Under the pieces are notes generated by a model, which worked only from the letters and a program-made list of their open reading frames with translations, was not told the origin of the DNA and did no database searches. Positions 44,015-56,596 of a DNA stretch of 64,000 nucleotides are shown here, piece by piece. The DNA comes from Siderastrea radians (taxonomy: Eukaryota; Cnidaria; Anthozoa; Scleractinia; Rhizangiidae), in the NCBI GenBank assembly GCA_964017195.1, contig OZ024894.1:37457865-37521864 (forward strand). The letters are read 5' to 3'. The position numbers and the translations under genes were made by a program. Numbering within the stretch: position 1 is the first letter of the stretch; every line of letters starts with the position of its first letter.

Positions 44015-47000
44015 GTTCGTCCCTGTATTTGCTTTGAATGGCAACATTGGAATCTTAGTCAGACTAAGTCATTGTTCGAATTAGCTCGAAGGTCAGAAGG
44101 TTGTGATCAACAAATAAAGTTAGAGAAACTCGCAGAAAAGCGGCTTTGGTCAGTCTTGGTTCTTGACATGACATCACAGCTACGTCTTCGCCCATTGCAG
44201 GTTCCAAACAAATTTTGGTCGAATCTAACAGGGCGCAGAAATTCGAGAATTTAACCAAATAGGAGATTCTTTTCTGACAAATGTTGCAAATGATAACAAT
44301 TTATTTCCACAAAAAAAAAATTCCCGAACATACATACATACATACATACATACATACATACATACATTAACTTCTTTTCCTCTCCAATTAAGAGTAGCAC
44401 CGATAACATGCATGCTAATGTCTTCGAGATAAAAAAAAACAGAACAATAATAATAATTAAAAACAATATTATAATTATAATAAGAACCTTCCCAGAATGC
44501 TTTGCACCACAAACATTTCAATGCAAAATAACTTAGTTAATTTGTGGTCGAAGAGAATGCTGTACCATGTGTTATTTACAACTTTGTGAAAGTTATCCCT
44601 CTTATTAACGTTAGGGTGATGACGTCATTATTCACGTGACTATGGCAAAAAATATGTTTTCGCTCACTGCAAGAACAAGCCTCCATCAATTCAAAAGCAG
44701 ATAACGTGCCCTGATAGTCATTGGAATGGGCAATATGGAAATTGCCAGTTGACATCTGGCATTTGAAAGTTAAGGTGGCTCTGTACAGGAGCATTTCCCA
44801 GGGGACTGGTAAGGAGTCAGTAACTATGGTAGTTTAAGGCGGAGAGAAACAAAGCTTGGCTGGTTAATAGAACTTCGCATGAAAGTAACGACCATGATAT
44901 GCTCACTGTTGTGACGTCATTGGTCACGTGACCAGAGCGCACAGACAATTCAAATCACTTTAAAACTGCTTTAAGCTCAATAAATTCGTAATTTCTCACA
45001 GCAATATTGGAGAAAAAATTGCAAGTTATTCAAAAACGTCCATTATTATTTTTCCTTTTGAAAAAAACACGATGAAAAATGAACCTTAAACTTTTGATAA
45101 TCCCCTGTTTTGTGAGGTTTTAATATAAATGTAAAAACGAAATCAGCATGTTTGGTTTCAAACTGTGCTCTTTCTAACTACGTTAACAGTTTTTTAAAAA
45201 AATTCGTTTTCATATAGCTCAGGGATGTGAATTTGCAGGCACGCGGAGTACTGGGCACCAATGTCACGGATTGCTCAGGAAGACTGGTGCACTTTTTAGG
45301 CGCGGCGCCATAGCTAGCGACAAAAGCTGAAAAATGGGGTGAAAAGGTGTTTTAGCTTTCTGTGGTCCATTTCTGCTAAAGAATTGTTAATGGTTTCTCG
45401 GAAAGAGGACAGCACTTCATTTTTCGCTGCATTGCTCATGTCAGGTACGTGTAATTATAGCTTTTTATTGTCTGCGGTAAACAGCTTAATATATTAGCAG
45501 GGCTTTACCGATCGATCATTATAGTTTAATGTTTCATATTTATCGTTAGTCCAGTGCTTAAATAATTTGCCATTTTCGTTCCGGTACCAAAAAGCCGAAA
45601 GATAGACACTTAGGTTGGTAACATAGGTTTATTAAGTTTCGTAAGTCTTAAAATAAACGTTATATGAAGTGATGTAGTTTTTGTACACTCGTCTGTGAAT
45701 CGTTTGTTATTTGTTGGCCAAGTGTAGCATCGCATCCTTTATGTTTTCAGTAACTTTAATTACAGCGTTGCTGTTAAAAATAATGTTTCAAACAGCTATT
45801 GCTTAAAGCAAATAGGTCAGGCTATTCTCCTAATGTTGATACTGGCAGATAAGCTTAAATTCTTTTGTGTAGCATCATTTAAGCTTACGTGTTGTAAACA
45901 TCTCATAACAACATAACATAACACATAACATACTTTATTTTATCTCCAACTCCATTTGTTTATTAGCTGGGCTTTTCTTCACTGCTTGCAAATTATTTAT
46001 ATACATCTAATGACTCACGAATGTTTCTTAGATTAAGTAAGGTTCAAAGCTATAGTTGGCATGATTTGATGACAAACAACAAATTTAAATTTCGAATTAG
46101 GTACATGTAAAACTTTTATTAAAAGTTATGTGTTGATCACTTTTGGGAAAATATGCTTAAGATAATCGAGTTCAAAGCAGGTAGATGTAATTTTTATGTA
46201 CATCTCATTCTCTACTTTTACTGATTAAGTTATTCCATAATTTGAAGGGGAAAAAATTAACTTCAGTGCTTGAGTCATTGAATTGCAACTCGGGCCAGTA
46301 TCCTTGAATTCCAACCTCATCCCCAGGGTCTTTTCACTTGCTCGCTTAGTATAGTGGACCAGGCCATTTAGATAAAGTGGCTTTCAAAATCCTCTAGTCC
46401 AAATAAAAAAATTAAAACGATATTTACTTGAACAGACCCCTCCCAACCCGGGTGAGAAGTAAGTCTTTTATCCAGGGATTTCGCCAATAATCATGTGGAA
46501 AAAGTACCACATACTGTAGAACTCTAAGTAAGACTGGAGTCACATGTCAATAAAAACAAACCTCAACTTTTAGTGGCCCTGGTCAGTTTTAAATTGCCAC
46601 TGGCAACCAGGAGACTGTCAATTTTTAGCCCTGAAGTTGTTGTTTCCACTGATCCTTTTTTATCTATACTAGGCATGTATATGTCAGCAGTGATCAGTGA
46701 TGTAGCTTTTCCTACAGTGAAGGTATGCACATGGAAGATATCAATCATATAATTATCCCAGCTTACGTACTATCTCACTGTTCAGTAAAATGAACTGGGT
46801 CAAATGCAATGATCGGTTTAATTTGGGTTCGGTAGTTGAACACAATTAAACCAATAATATGCATACAGCAGTGTTTGCTTCCAAATTCTGAACCCAGTCA
46901 AACATAATTAAGCACAGTTAAACAGTTTTAAAATCATTCAAATATACCAGATATTTAAACCATCTGCCTTTAAGTGTGTGAGAACAAGCACAAATTTCTG

Positions 47001-47906
47001 TAGTGTGGAATTTGAGCATGATCTGTTTTATATTGTCGTGTAAACACATAGAAGACTGGGTGGCTAAAGCAGCCTTTTCGGAAAAAGAAAATTTGGCAAT
47101 CCTAATACTCACAAAGGAAAATAAAAGTTGAACCAAGGATAAAATTAAATCACAACATTTACATGAGTGTTCCATCAAGACTTCCATTGGGGTAGGTGAT
47201 GAAAACCTTATACCCACTTAAGTTACAAAATCCATTTTTCGCGGTGATGTAAGATTTATTCTTGATGGTTAAAGGGTTAAAACTTAATGCAGAAGGAATC
47301 AAACAGTTATACCATGTATTGGTTTCCGTACCACAGTGATTATTGTGACCCAGTACCAATACTGGGGCAAGCTCACACAGGTATGACTTGTACGGTTATG
47401 AGATTTTGTGCTGTAATCATTAAACAAATACAGAGAAACAAGAGGAAATCGGGAGGAACTTGTACCAGAATGAAAATCATGCTGGTATTATGTAAACACC
47501 CCCTTAGGCTAAAGTCGAGCAGCTCTCAAGAATGTTTAACAACATCCTCAGAGACCCAGGGGCAGTAACGCCCTGATTTCATGAGACTGGTGCAAACTCA
47601 GACTGGTACGATTTTGTTTACATGAGACCGGTCTGAAAGTCAGACTGGCATGAAGTGTTTACCAGAGACCAATCTAAACTCTGTTTGTGTTAATATTGTC
47701 CGCAACCATCCCATCCTTAAAAATCCAGTTTATCTATTATCCAACAGCTTGGAATGCTCCAACGCCACTTATTAAACGTGCATACCCAAAACAAATATCT
47801 CAGACCAATTGGAACCCTGTTCATGCTTAAGTGGTACCCCAGTCTGATTTCAAACCGTTCTGAGTCATTCATATTGGTTCAGCAGCAGTGATGAGTTAAA
47901 CCAGCC
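44015..47906. other. Intergenic, with a TACA microsatellite
   Basis: A (TACA)n run lies at 44329-44368. Elsewhere AT-rich, with ACATAACATAACACATAACA near 45910 and no supported gene on either strand. Confidence 0.4.
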
Positions 47907-47909
47907 TAA

Positions 47910-48189
47910 GGCCCTGTTTACATGAGTGACTTTATCCCGGGATGACTTTTATCTCATCCCAGGGTGACTTTCATTGCGGTGTCTGGTCATTTACCTGTAA
48001 ATGTTTACATGATTTGAAGCTGACATGTGTTCACCCTGGGACGATTTCATCCCGGTCTTCAGCATCGGGATGAAATCGTCCCAGGGTAAACACCATTTCA
48101 GCTCCAAACCATGTAAAAACTTACAGGTAAATGACCAGACACCGATATGAAAGTCATCTTGGGATGAAATCACTCATGTAAACACAGCC
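47910..48189. repeat. PIF/Harbinger-type MITE
   Basis: A 280-bp near-complete palindrome. Left end GGCCCTGTTTACATGAGTGA; the right end is the complement of GGCTGTGTTTACATGAGTGA. It is flanked by TAA on both sides (47907-47909 and 48190-48192). A TAA duplication and GG(C/G) ends fit PIF/Harbinger. Confidence 0.75.
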
Positions 48190-49037
48190 TAAGATGATAA
48201 TTATTTTATACTAGCTTCATGTTTCGTACCTTTCGTGTAAACAGAGGTAAGCATTTGGAGTCGATCTGAAGTCGTACCGGCCCAAGTTGGTACCATTCTC
48301 ATAGACTACGAGCAGTCTCTCATTTTTCTCTGGCGCGTGCACACTGACTCTCCTGCTATTGGTAATTGCGATAATTAAAATCTGCTTTGTTTTTCTTACA
48401 GGTTTTTATTCCATGAACCTGATGTCAGGAAAATATATATATTATTATTAAGGGTTTATATATATTATTAAGGGTTTGGTTAAGAAATTTGTACTTTTAG
48501 CTATATTCCCAGACACACTTTATCAATTCAAATAAAAAATTTGAAGAGCAGTTTTGAAATAAGGTTATATATTTTTTGTCTTTTTCTGCTTAACATTTTG
48601 ATGTCATTGATTAGTTTGACTGACCCCTCAGTACTACTATGTGGATGATGTATGAAAATGGAATGAATCCTGGAGTACACCTTTTAGGGCTCTACTTCAA
48701 AATATCTGATGAGCACACCCTGCCCCATATCTTTTTTTGGGGGAGTATTCCCCCCCCCCCCACTACTATCTCAGGAATGAAGAGTCAGACCTATTTGATT
48801 GAATTCTCTTTATGGGGAAAACTATATCGATTGACTGATTCACCACAGTCTGATCCCTCTTTGTCAGTTCATTGCCTGTTAGGTTTCAGATTATTCTGAA
48901 ATGATTTAGGAAGAGGCTATTCCTTTTGTTTTTCTTTGGTACCAGATTATGGCAATCAGTAACAATGTTTATTGATGACAAATTATCAAACCAAAAAGAA
49001 CTAAAGTCTTGAGATCTACTGCCATCACGGTCTGGGG

Positions 49038-49413
49038 TAGCCTCCCACGCAGTCGTTTTTAGGAGAGTCGTATTTCACTCCCCTCCACAAACGCCTGCTT
49101 ACCCGAGATCAACATTCCTTTCCGTCGCTTAGCCAATCACATTAAACCTACTCACGGTCCGGTGTTTCAGCCATCGTAACAAGCCATGCCATGTATATTC
49201 CAACTTCACAGCGCCCGCATCTCTCAAGGAAGAATTCGCGGGAAATTTACGACGCTTATTCTGATTGGTCATTGTAAGACAATACCTCACTGTTCATTAG
49301 TCGGATTGTCACGTGAATAAAACAATGGGAAAGGAATGTTGATCTCGGGTAAGCAGGCGTTTGTGGGGGGGAGTGAAATACGACTCTCCTAAAAACGACT
49401 GCGTGGGAGGCTA
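49038..49413. repeat. Fold-back MITE with 9-bp target duplication
   Basis: Two inverted arms of about 86 bp (49038-49123, 49328-49413) start TAGCCTCCCACGCAGTCG and are almost identical. The flanking direct repeat is GGTCTGGGG (49029-49037, 49414-49422). A 9-bp duplication with long TIRs suggests a Mutator-like element. No ORF inside. Confidence 0.75.
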
Positions 49414-49515
49414 GGTCTGGGGTAGTAAGAGAGTGAGTCATAATCTGTGCATCAAATAAAGTCACTAGTCATTACTGGACCATTTGTTATTCGCATTGGC
49501 AACACTGAAGTCACA

Positions 49516-49546
49516 GATTGATTTATTTATTGATTTATTGATTGAC

Positions 49547-49599
<53 letters not shown>

Positions 49600-49600
49600 A
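49516..49600. repeat. GATT tetranucleotide repeat
   Basis: A run of (GATT)n with minor variants, purest at 49549-49599. Confidence 0.9.
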
Positions 49601-50263
49601 ATGTTTTAATTGGCTGATTGACTGATTTATCAACCAGTTGGTTGAGTGGTAGATTGATTGACTGATTGGTACTTAAAATAGATGAATAAATTGATTCACC
49701 TGAATTACATGTAAGTAATTACATGCATAATGCTGCATTTCTTCGCATCTTCCTCTGGCAGTAAAATAATACCCGGCATCAGTCGAAACATAAAATAATT
49801 TTCAAGCCCCAATGTCATGACATGACATAATTTATTTGTAATTAGCAAGTAATAGGTGAGAAGGCATATTAGAGAACAGGACTATTAGAGCTTTTACAGT
49901 AATTTAAATTATATTTCATATTAACTCCAGTAAGCTACTCCTTCTGAGTAACTACCACTATTGGACAGTCAAGAAAGAAAAATCAAGCAAATCATCATCA
50001 TTCAACTATAGCGTCATTTTACCATATAAGGAGAAAAATATGAGTATGAGAGCGTCTTACACTGTAGAAAACGTATTGCACTATAGTATCCCGGTTTCAA
50101 ATCACTTATTGAATAAAGCATTTAAATTGCTTAGATATTTAAGTTTATATTACCCACAACAGAGGCTTATTTAAAATTTATGAAACACTGGTTCTAATTT
50201 GATAAGAGGTGTATTACTAATGATTAAGTAATAATTATAATATTGTTTTCCGGTCTCACTTGT

Positions 50264-50264
<1 letters not shown>
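49601..50264. other. AT-rich intergenic sequence
   Basis: No gene, RNA or clear transposon end is seen. Confidence 0.4.

Positions 50265-50309
<45 letters not shown>
50265..50309. repeat. TAA trinucleotide repeat
   Basis: About fifteen copies of TAA, adjoining non-LTR debris on the right. Confidence 0.9.
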
Positions 50310-50310
<1 letters not shown>

Positions 50311-50479
50311 ATAAATCCGAAATTCTGCTTACCTTTCACCCAAACCGTAAACCCGCCGGTTTCTCGATGTAAATGGTGAACAACCAGTGCTTCCACATGT
50401 TTCCAGTACTGTTATGACGCCGTAAATGATGAAACACTGCTACATAAATTAGAACATTAAGGGACAAGGGGAGTTGACC

Positions 50480-51250
50480 TACCTATCAAGTCGTCAAACA
50501 CAACCCATCAAAGTCAGACAGTTTTATTAGTAATTACGCTTGGAGTACCACAAGGGTCAGTTTTAGGACGTTTCTCGTTTCTTATCTAAGTAAATGAATT
50601 ATCAAATTGTTTTCCCTAGTTATCTTTTTTCCTGACAGAAAGTTGTTTTTGAGTCTACAAGACGCTGAAACCATAAACAAGGATGTGAAAAAAAAACAAC
50701 ATGCCTAACAACAAACAAAAAAGCACTTAATGTAAATGAAACTCATTTCGTAATTTTTAAACCTAAGAATATAAAGTTCAAACAACACATGACAGATAAC
50801 GATTGACGTGCAACAAATTGAACAAGTGAAGTATACCAAATTTTTAGGTTTGTATATGGGTCGAGGAATTTCTTGCAAATACCAAGTGATGTAAGAATGA
50901 AATTATCTAAACTGATGAAAATAATTACTATTACACTACGATTTATCCAAATGTGATATACTGTAACGCCGGTGATATGGACAAACACGTATCCCACTAA
51001 ACGTAACCTCTGTACTTCATTCTAAAGAAAGTAGACTTATGACCTTCGCTAAATATATAGAAGAGACTAGACCAATCTTTGTGTCCCTGAAGCTATTAAA
51101 TGTATCTGAACTGAATATGTTAGGAATCATACTTCCAAGACAAACTACCAATGTTTTAATGTTTTTTTTTTTATGTTTTACCAATGTTGCAGTGAAGCTA
51201 GTTCCATCTATTGTAATCCCCCCAAAATTCTACCCACTAATACCCTAGCC
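50480..51250 (+). mobile_element. Decayed non-LTR retrotransposon (reverse transcriptase end)
   Basis: VITLGVPQGSVLG and a following VNELSN block match the GxPQGS region of non-LTR reverse transcriptases. Further on are ETHFVIFKPKNIKFKQ and, at 51039-51248, a tail like RLMTFAKYIEETRPIF, typical of CR1/L2-type C-termini. Many frame changes and stops; dead copy. Confidence 0.55.
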
Positions 51251-51670
51251 TGGAAAGGGGCAACGGTCGCGCTTTATAATGATTTGTCCGCGAGCAAAGA
51301 GAACAAAAGATATAATCTCCTCCTCAGAGCCCAAAAATCTCCAAAAGGGTCTCCTGAATGGTCTGCTAAAAAGAAGAAGAGAATTTACTGTACCAAGTCA
51401 TCGAGATATGCAGAACTATTTCACTGGAAAGGTAAATCCTCCAACGCAAAATCTACAACAAATAGTTTTGGAATGTTGTCAAATTATTCCAGGGCTCTAA
51501 AAAATCGTCAGTCATTGGTCCCCTTAGAGATTCATCTGGAACACTTTCAATCGATAAAGGTTTTAAAGGCGGAGTGCGTTCAACTCTTATTTTACAAATG
51601 TGTGTTCATCTTTGACCAACAAGACACAACCTCAAGATCTATCCACTACATTTGCAAGTTCCATCTATAG
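51173..51670 (+). CDS. Unrecognised 165-codon open frame
   Basis: The longest uninterrupted frame in this stretch. Lys/Ser-rich with AKKKKRIYCTKSSRYAEL. It follows reverse-transcriptase debris and precedes a near-duplicate of about 60 bp at 51648-51768. It may be a relic frame of a retroelement. I do not recognise it. Confidence 0.2.
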   Translation: MFYQCCSEASSIYCNPPKILPTNTLAWKGATVALYNDLSASKENKRYNLLLRAQKSPKGSPEWSAKKKKRIYCTKSSRYAELFHWKGKSSNAKSTTNSFGMLSNYSRALKNRQSLVPLEIHLEHFQSIKVLKAECVQLLFYKCVFIFDQQDTTSRSIHYICKFHL

Positions 51671-52079
51671 AATTACTTCAACCCTTGCATCATTTGCAAT
51701 TAATTGCTACATTTGCAAGTTACTTCTATAGAGTTACTCCAACCCTTCCATCATTAATTGGGAACTTTCATCGTATTGCATCAAGAGAGGGAAAAGCCAG
51801 CGGCCCTGTTAAAATCCTGAGCAAAAACCGATCGGTGATGCCTTCATTGATATTTTCCTTATGATTTCAAAAAGAGTTTTGCTGATAGCAGTGGAGAAAA
51901 GCTCAAGTTCACTAAATTCACAAGGAAAGATGTTAACTGGATCGCGAAAATTACCGTCTTACTTTCCCGCTAAGTATTCCTAGCAAGCTACTGGAAAGTC
52001 TGGCCTGCCTACAGCTTGACTCATTCTTAGAACGCCAAACCCAATTCTACTGAGTTCCTGTTAGTTAGTATGATAGCGA

Positions 52080-52300
52080 AATGGCAACTTGCTCTAAACT
52101 AGAAGAAATCCATTGGCATCATTTTACTGACTTCCAAAAAGCATTTCACTGTGTTTGTCACCAACGTTTACCACTGAAACTTCAGGTCTCTGGTTTGCGC
52201 AACGACTCCTTTAACTGGGCGACTGACAATCTCAATAATGGACACCAATTTGTCACTATTTTAATATGCATACGATGATTCGTTCTGTTGTGACTAGGTC
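52080..52300 (+). mobile_element. Non-LTR reverse transcriptase fragment
   Basis: DFQKAFHCVCHQRLPLKLQV followed by NWATDNLNNGHQF matches the reverse-transcriptase block around the first catalytic Asp and the helix after it. Only this piece is seen. Confidence 0.5.
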
Positions 52301-52452
52301 TCTTTATTGGGCCCCTGACTCTTTAGTATCTTCGCTGATGGCCTGCCTCCAACTTGGAAATGTGTGCTGACAATTCTACTGCTAACTTTGTCTGTGACTC
52401 AATGCATGTCTCTATTTCTGTATACTGGTTAAAATCTAACTCTATGTAATAG

Positions 52453-52537
52453 ATAAAATATGAGCGGGAGACCTTTATGGGCATTAAAAACGGCGAGCGG
52501 TTTTAAAGCCCATTAAGGTCGGACGCGAATATTTTAC
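52453..52537. repeat. Short hairpin repeat
   Basis: TAAAATATGAGCGG, ACCTTTATGGGC and ATTAAA on the left are mirrored by complements on the right, around a centre near 52495 containing CGGCGAGCGG. No gene. Confidence 0.5.
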
Positions 52538-52619
52538 CTTACTTGTGAATTGAAACCGTGACTTTAAATTGTGTTGTCATGTTAATCACGTGGGCGTGGA
52601 GTTGTCCCATAGGAGTTTG

Positions 52620-53022
52620 GAAATATTCAGCATTGAATTTAGCGATTCGTTTTCATATAGCGTTTGTAGTAGAAACATGGCTGGTCGGTTGGTTTCGCTC
52701 TCCAAAGAATAAAGAAGAAGAGACCAGTCTAGTGTCGGAAGCCACTCCGAAAGCAACACAATACAACACTAAATGGGGTAGAAAAGTTATCGAGGAATGG
52801 CAGCAGCGACGGCAAAATACATGTTGAATGTTAGAAGTTGTTGGAGTGGCCGATCTGAAATGCGAATGTCGGCAAATACGCGAAACTTTTGGTTGAGCAA
52901 GTTTGTTTGTCAGTGAAGTGGCAAGCAAAACGGAGAGCGTCATTTGAGTAAGACGGGAGGAGAGGATGCATTCAACGTTCTCAACAAAGCTGACAAGAGG
53001 CAAGTAAATTGTTACGTGTTTT
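52620..53022 (+). pseudogene. Crypton-like (DUF3504) relic
   Basis: One frame has ATPKATQYNTKWGRKVIEEW. The next has SANTRNFWLSKFVC and then FNVLNKADKR just before a GTAAAT donor-like site. This order resembles the N-terminal part of the Crypton-derived DUF3504 proteins of ZMYM-type genes. Frames are broken and the tyrosine recombinase core is absent. Confidence 0.4.
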
Positions 53023-53766
53023 CAATGGGTAGTGTGGACGGTGTCTCAGTGCAAAAAATTTAAATTGGGTTCTAAATTGTATCATTTTATTATAACAGGT
53101 TCGCGACGTTTCATAAGTTTTAGACGCGGGGATGAGGATGCAAGGAAGTGTGGAATAGCCCAGAAGTGCAAAATGGACACCCGCGAAGAAAGAAGTAACT
53201 GAAGACGAAGAGGCGATATTGGTTAATAAACTTTGTATCAATTTACAGGACTCGTCTTTATTAAAGTTAAGTATACTAATTAGGGGAGTTAGAGATCTTT
53301 ATAAAAATGAATCCTATTGATAATTATACTAATTCATAACTCATCAACCTCTGCCTTTCCCTGCTACCTTTTCAAACCCTCCCCGTGCTTTCAGACAGTT
53401 GATTTCTATTGGGGTTTACAGAGGTAAACGTGTGACTCAAATACTGTCTATTGATTGGTCATAATTGTTATGAATTATAAATGAATTTTGCAAGTTTATT
53501 TATCCTGTAGAAATTATGTGTATTTCCAAGTCACCCTTTATTGGCCCTTTTTAGCTTATTACTTTAGGTAACAAACCGATCAACTGTGTCTCCAACTCAA
53601 CTTGTCCGGGAGTTCAGTACATTCGATAGTAAATTGTGCTGGACTCCTCATTTTAAATCTCTTACTTTAAACTTAAACGTGAAGACCAACAAACTTAAAC
53701 AGATGAAGAACTTTGATCAATCTACTCTTGAATCTATTTACTTCAAAGGCATTCTACCTAGTGTAA

Positions 53767-54824
53767 GGGAGCGGTCATTATTTAGAGCAATAGAGGGGAT
53801 GGATGATATTAGGGAGGGGTTATGGATTTTTGGGAAGTGCTGGAGGAGGGGTCAATGAACATTTCATTCATTCCAAGGAATATGGCTTTATTGTTCTAGA
53901 TTTGGTCTAAGAATCGACGTAAGAATAAACCGGATCATCGTCGTCGTCATCTTCGTCATCCTTGTCTGATTCCTTCACGCATTCTCTTTTCTGTTACTGG
54001 CACAAGCGATCGACAGCATATATTGGTGTGAGTTGCTGAAAAATCGTTCCTAATAACATGACTTATTATGCGTTTTACTTTAACGTCCATTAATGCTTTC
54101 TTTCCGGTAAGAAGATTGTATTTGTCCAGATATTTGTCTAGTACGAATACTTTCAATTTGCTGATCTCTCCAACCAGAAATAATTGTCGCCATACATATT
54201 CCTCGAATGTCTTATTTTCCTTTCTCTCTGAGCAGCTCTCTTCTGTGATCTTTGTTTAAGATCATTTAGATGCTGCACATACTCGTTTACTAATTTTGCA
54301 TGGATCATCTGTAAATTTGGTGGCAAAGCGGTCAATGTCTGTCTCTGTCTGCAGATTTCCATCACTAAACTCTCTTTTCTGGGCTGCCCGAAAACCGGAA
54401 ATCTTCTACTCGTTAGGGTTTCAAAATGCTTCATATAGTGACCAAGGTTATTGGGATCTGGAACTGGCCGAGGTATTATTTCCTGACTTGCATGGTCCCA
54501 CCCAGGCATGTGGCTGGCAGAAATCGCATAGTTTTCCATCCTTATTAATGCAGTCTTTCTTCAGGTATTCCATAAACAGCTCACCTGTATTAAAATGAGC
54601 ATTGTAGAAATCCCATATGACGGTTACTGTGTTTAATGTGCACCAATTCAAGTACTAATGACCTATTAAATTTTTTGTTTTGAAAGGAAAGGTTCTTAAC
54701 TTTTTCAACCACATCAAGGAGGGGTCACAGAAAGTTACTATCTGCTAAAGGAGGGGTTATAGACTTGTGCCGTTTGGAGTTAAAAATCACCCACCCCCTC
54801 CCCTGTTTAATAATGACCGCTCCC
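53767..54824. mobile_element. TAA-flanked DNA transposon inside a non-LTR element
   Basis: 16-bp inverted ends GGGAGCGGTCATTATT (left) and the complement at the right. Flanked by TAA at 53764-53766 and 54825-54827, as in PIF/Harbinger. Subterminal GGAGGGGT(T)A motifs recur near both ends. Inside, a minus-strand ORF (54153-54539) is the only sizeable frame. Confidence 0.6.
54153..54539 (-). CDS. ORF carried by the nested DNA transposon
   Basis: 128 residues. It contains NNLGHYMKHFETLTSRRFPV, FGQPRKESLVMEICRQRQTL and a basic helical tail (KQRSQKRAAQRERKIRHSRN). It has no DDE motif and may be a DNA-binding or accessory protein, or a captured exon. An overlapping frame upstream (54448-54651) has CDFCQPHAWVGPCK, so the original gene may have been longer and frame-shifted. 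Confidence 0.35.
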   Translation of the reverse strand: MENYAISASHMPGWDHASQEIIPRPVPDPNNLGHYMKHFETLTSRRFPVFGQPRKESLVMEICRQRQTLTALPPNLQMIHAKLVNEYVQHLNDLKQRSQKRAAQRERKIRHSRNMYGDNYFWLERSAN

Positions 54825-55479
54825 TAAATACCCATTGCATTTCTCTCCAGACCTGGGTGTCTTGTAACTTACCAAAAGATCTTAAGGATTCATATATCCG
54901 TGTTGCTAGATTGATCCACAACACAAGTCCATCTGTCGCAAAACATGAAGTACTGAGCAAGGCAAAATGGAACTCTTTATCTTCGATTTACAAAAGGAGA
55001 CTTGCTTGCATTGCCTACCAAACAAGGGGCGGATTCGGGGGGATGGGTAGATTGGGATGCTACCCACCCCCCTCTATGGGGTCGTTTAAGCATGAAATTA
55101 TAAAAAAGGAACAAAACTATCACTGGTTCCGCAATCTTACCAAAACGTAAACCCAGATAGCATAAAGAGTCTTTTTACAGTGCATATAACCAGCCATAAT
55201 TGAAAAGACAATTTGAAATTTGAACACACGCGTTCAATTCATTTACTCACTAGACCAGTATTTGGAATAGTCTGCCACTTCAGCAGGGTCGTGCCAAATT
55301 CATCATCTTTTAACGGAAACCTCCAAACATTCTCTTAGACTTAATAGTTCTATTTTCCTTTTGATCTTGCTCTACAGTAACAAACACGAACATTGATGAG
55401 TTTTACCTCTGATCTTCCTGAAGATGATTATCATTTCCAATACCTCCGTAACTAGCACGTTTGGTTGCGTCCCTTAAGA

Positions 55480-55830
55480 GTCCGTTACGCATGACATCTG
55501 AGGGGGTGTTTTGAAATGATGAGTTAATAGATCCAAAACATCATTCGAAAGGAAAACAAGACCTTGGTCCACGAAATCATTTACTGTCGCCGCAATTCAC
55601 TACGCTATAGTAGAAAGTTCAAGCAGCACACTCCTCTTTTTTCTCGATCTGCATTCACTCCCCATCAAATATCGCATTGATTTCAAAATTTAGGTTACAA
55701 CATACAAAGCGCTTAATGGTCTCGCACTGGTTTTATTACCGACCTAAGGTCTTCTAAGCAGTCATCACTAAAAGTTTCAAGTACAATTGCCGTTGAATGA
55801 AAGTCATCCGGCATTTAAAAACCTACGAAG
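55480..55830 (+). mobile_element. Non-LTR retrotransposon C-terminal fragment
   Basis: LHSLPIKYRIDFKI and TTYKALNGLALVLLP, followed by a Ser/Lys stretch, match the conserved tail of CR1/L2-type polyproteins. Several stops. Confidence 0.45.
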
Positions 55831-56596
55831 AAGAAGTGGAAGAAGCTAAGCTTAATAACAGCAAAATTATACCAAACGGATGAGCGGAAAATACACCGGG
55901 CCAACAACACTTTGTAGTGTCCTTCTTCAATCAGCTGTCAATTATCAAATAAAACCTGAAAAAGTAGTACGGTACTAAAGTGTAATTTTCACATGCTACT
56001 GAACAACCTATAATTCTAGGAGTTCTACAGAGATTTGTAGCTTTTAGAAAGCCACGTGATTGGAGTACTGACTGATTTTATTAGCTGACCAAACAGCTAG
56101 ATGTAATACATTTATCATTTCTTTGTTCTACGTTCACTGTTTCTCGTAGTTAGATTTGTTCGGTAAAACACTGAGAACCCTCAAGCTTGGTAGATAAGGC
56201 TGCTTAATTAAATAAGGAACAGAACAGTTTTTTGTCGTGTTTTATTCGTGTTAAACAAAATGAAATTCCAGTCTTATTGCTGCAAGAAATTAGGAGAAAA
56301 AATGCAAAAAAAACGCCGGCTAGCCTGAAAACTGACGTACGTATGCACAAGTGATTTTGGGAAGTCGCTTATAAGCATCGAGGTAAAATCTCAATTACAT
56401 TTGTGCATGGGGGCTTTGTTAAACATTTGAGGGCTTTATCAAATTTGTGGTCAGTCATCCATACATCTGAAGATTTAATTACATTTTTGACCAATTATTA
56501 CGTTTGTGGATTTCCAGGGTTTTACTTAGGCAATTCTTTTCCATCGAAATTTTCAAACGATGGAAACAAATTCCTCTTTACTGTCCATTAAAAAAC
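55831..56596. other. Intergenic, no gene recognised
   Basis: AT-rich sequence bordering the minisatellite; nothing supported. Confidence 0.4.

Larger units (their letters stand above)
53590..55030 (+). mobile_element. Non-LTR reverse transcriptase C-terminus, split by an insertion
   Basis: 53590-53763 encodes LCWTPHFKSLTLNLNVKTNK and TLESIYFKGILPS. 54835-55030 encodes VARLIHNTSPSVAKHEVLSK and IYKRRLACIAYQT. Both are adjacent parts of the C-terminal region of CR1/L2-type reverse transcriptases. They are separated by a 1.06-kb DNA transposon with a TAA duplication. Confidence 0.5.

Noticed and set aside
44332..44521. Minus-strand frame rich in Val-Cys-Met-Tyr
   Set aside because: A translation of the TACA microsatellite.
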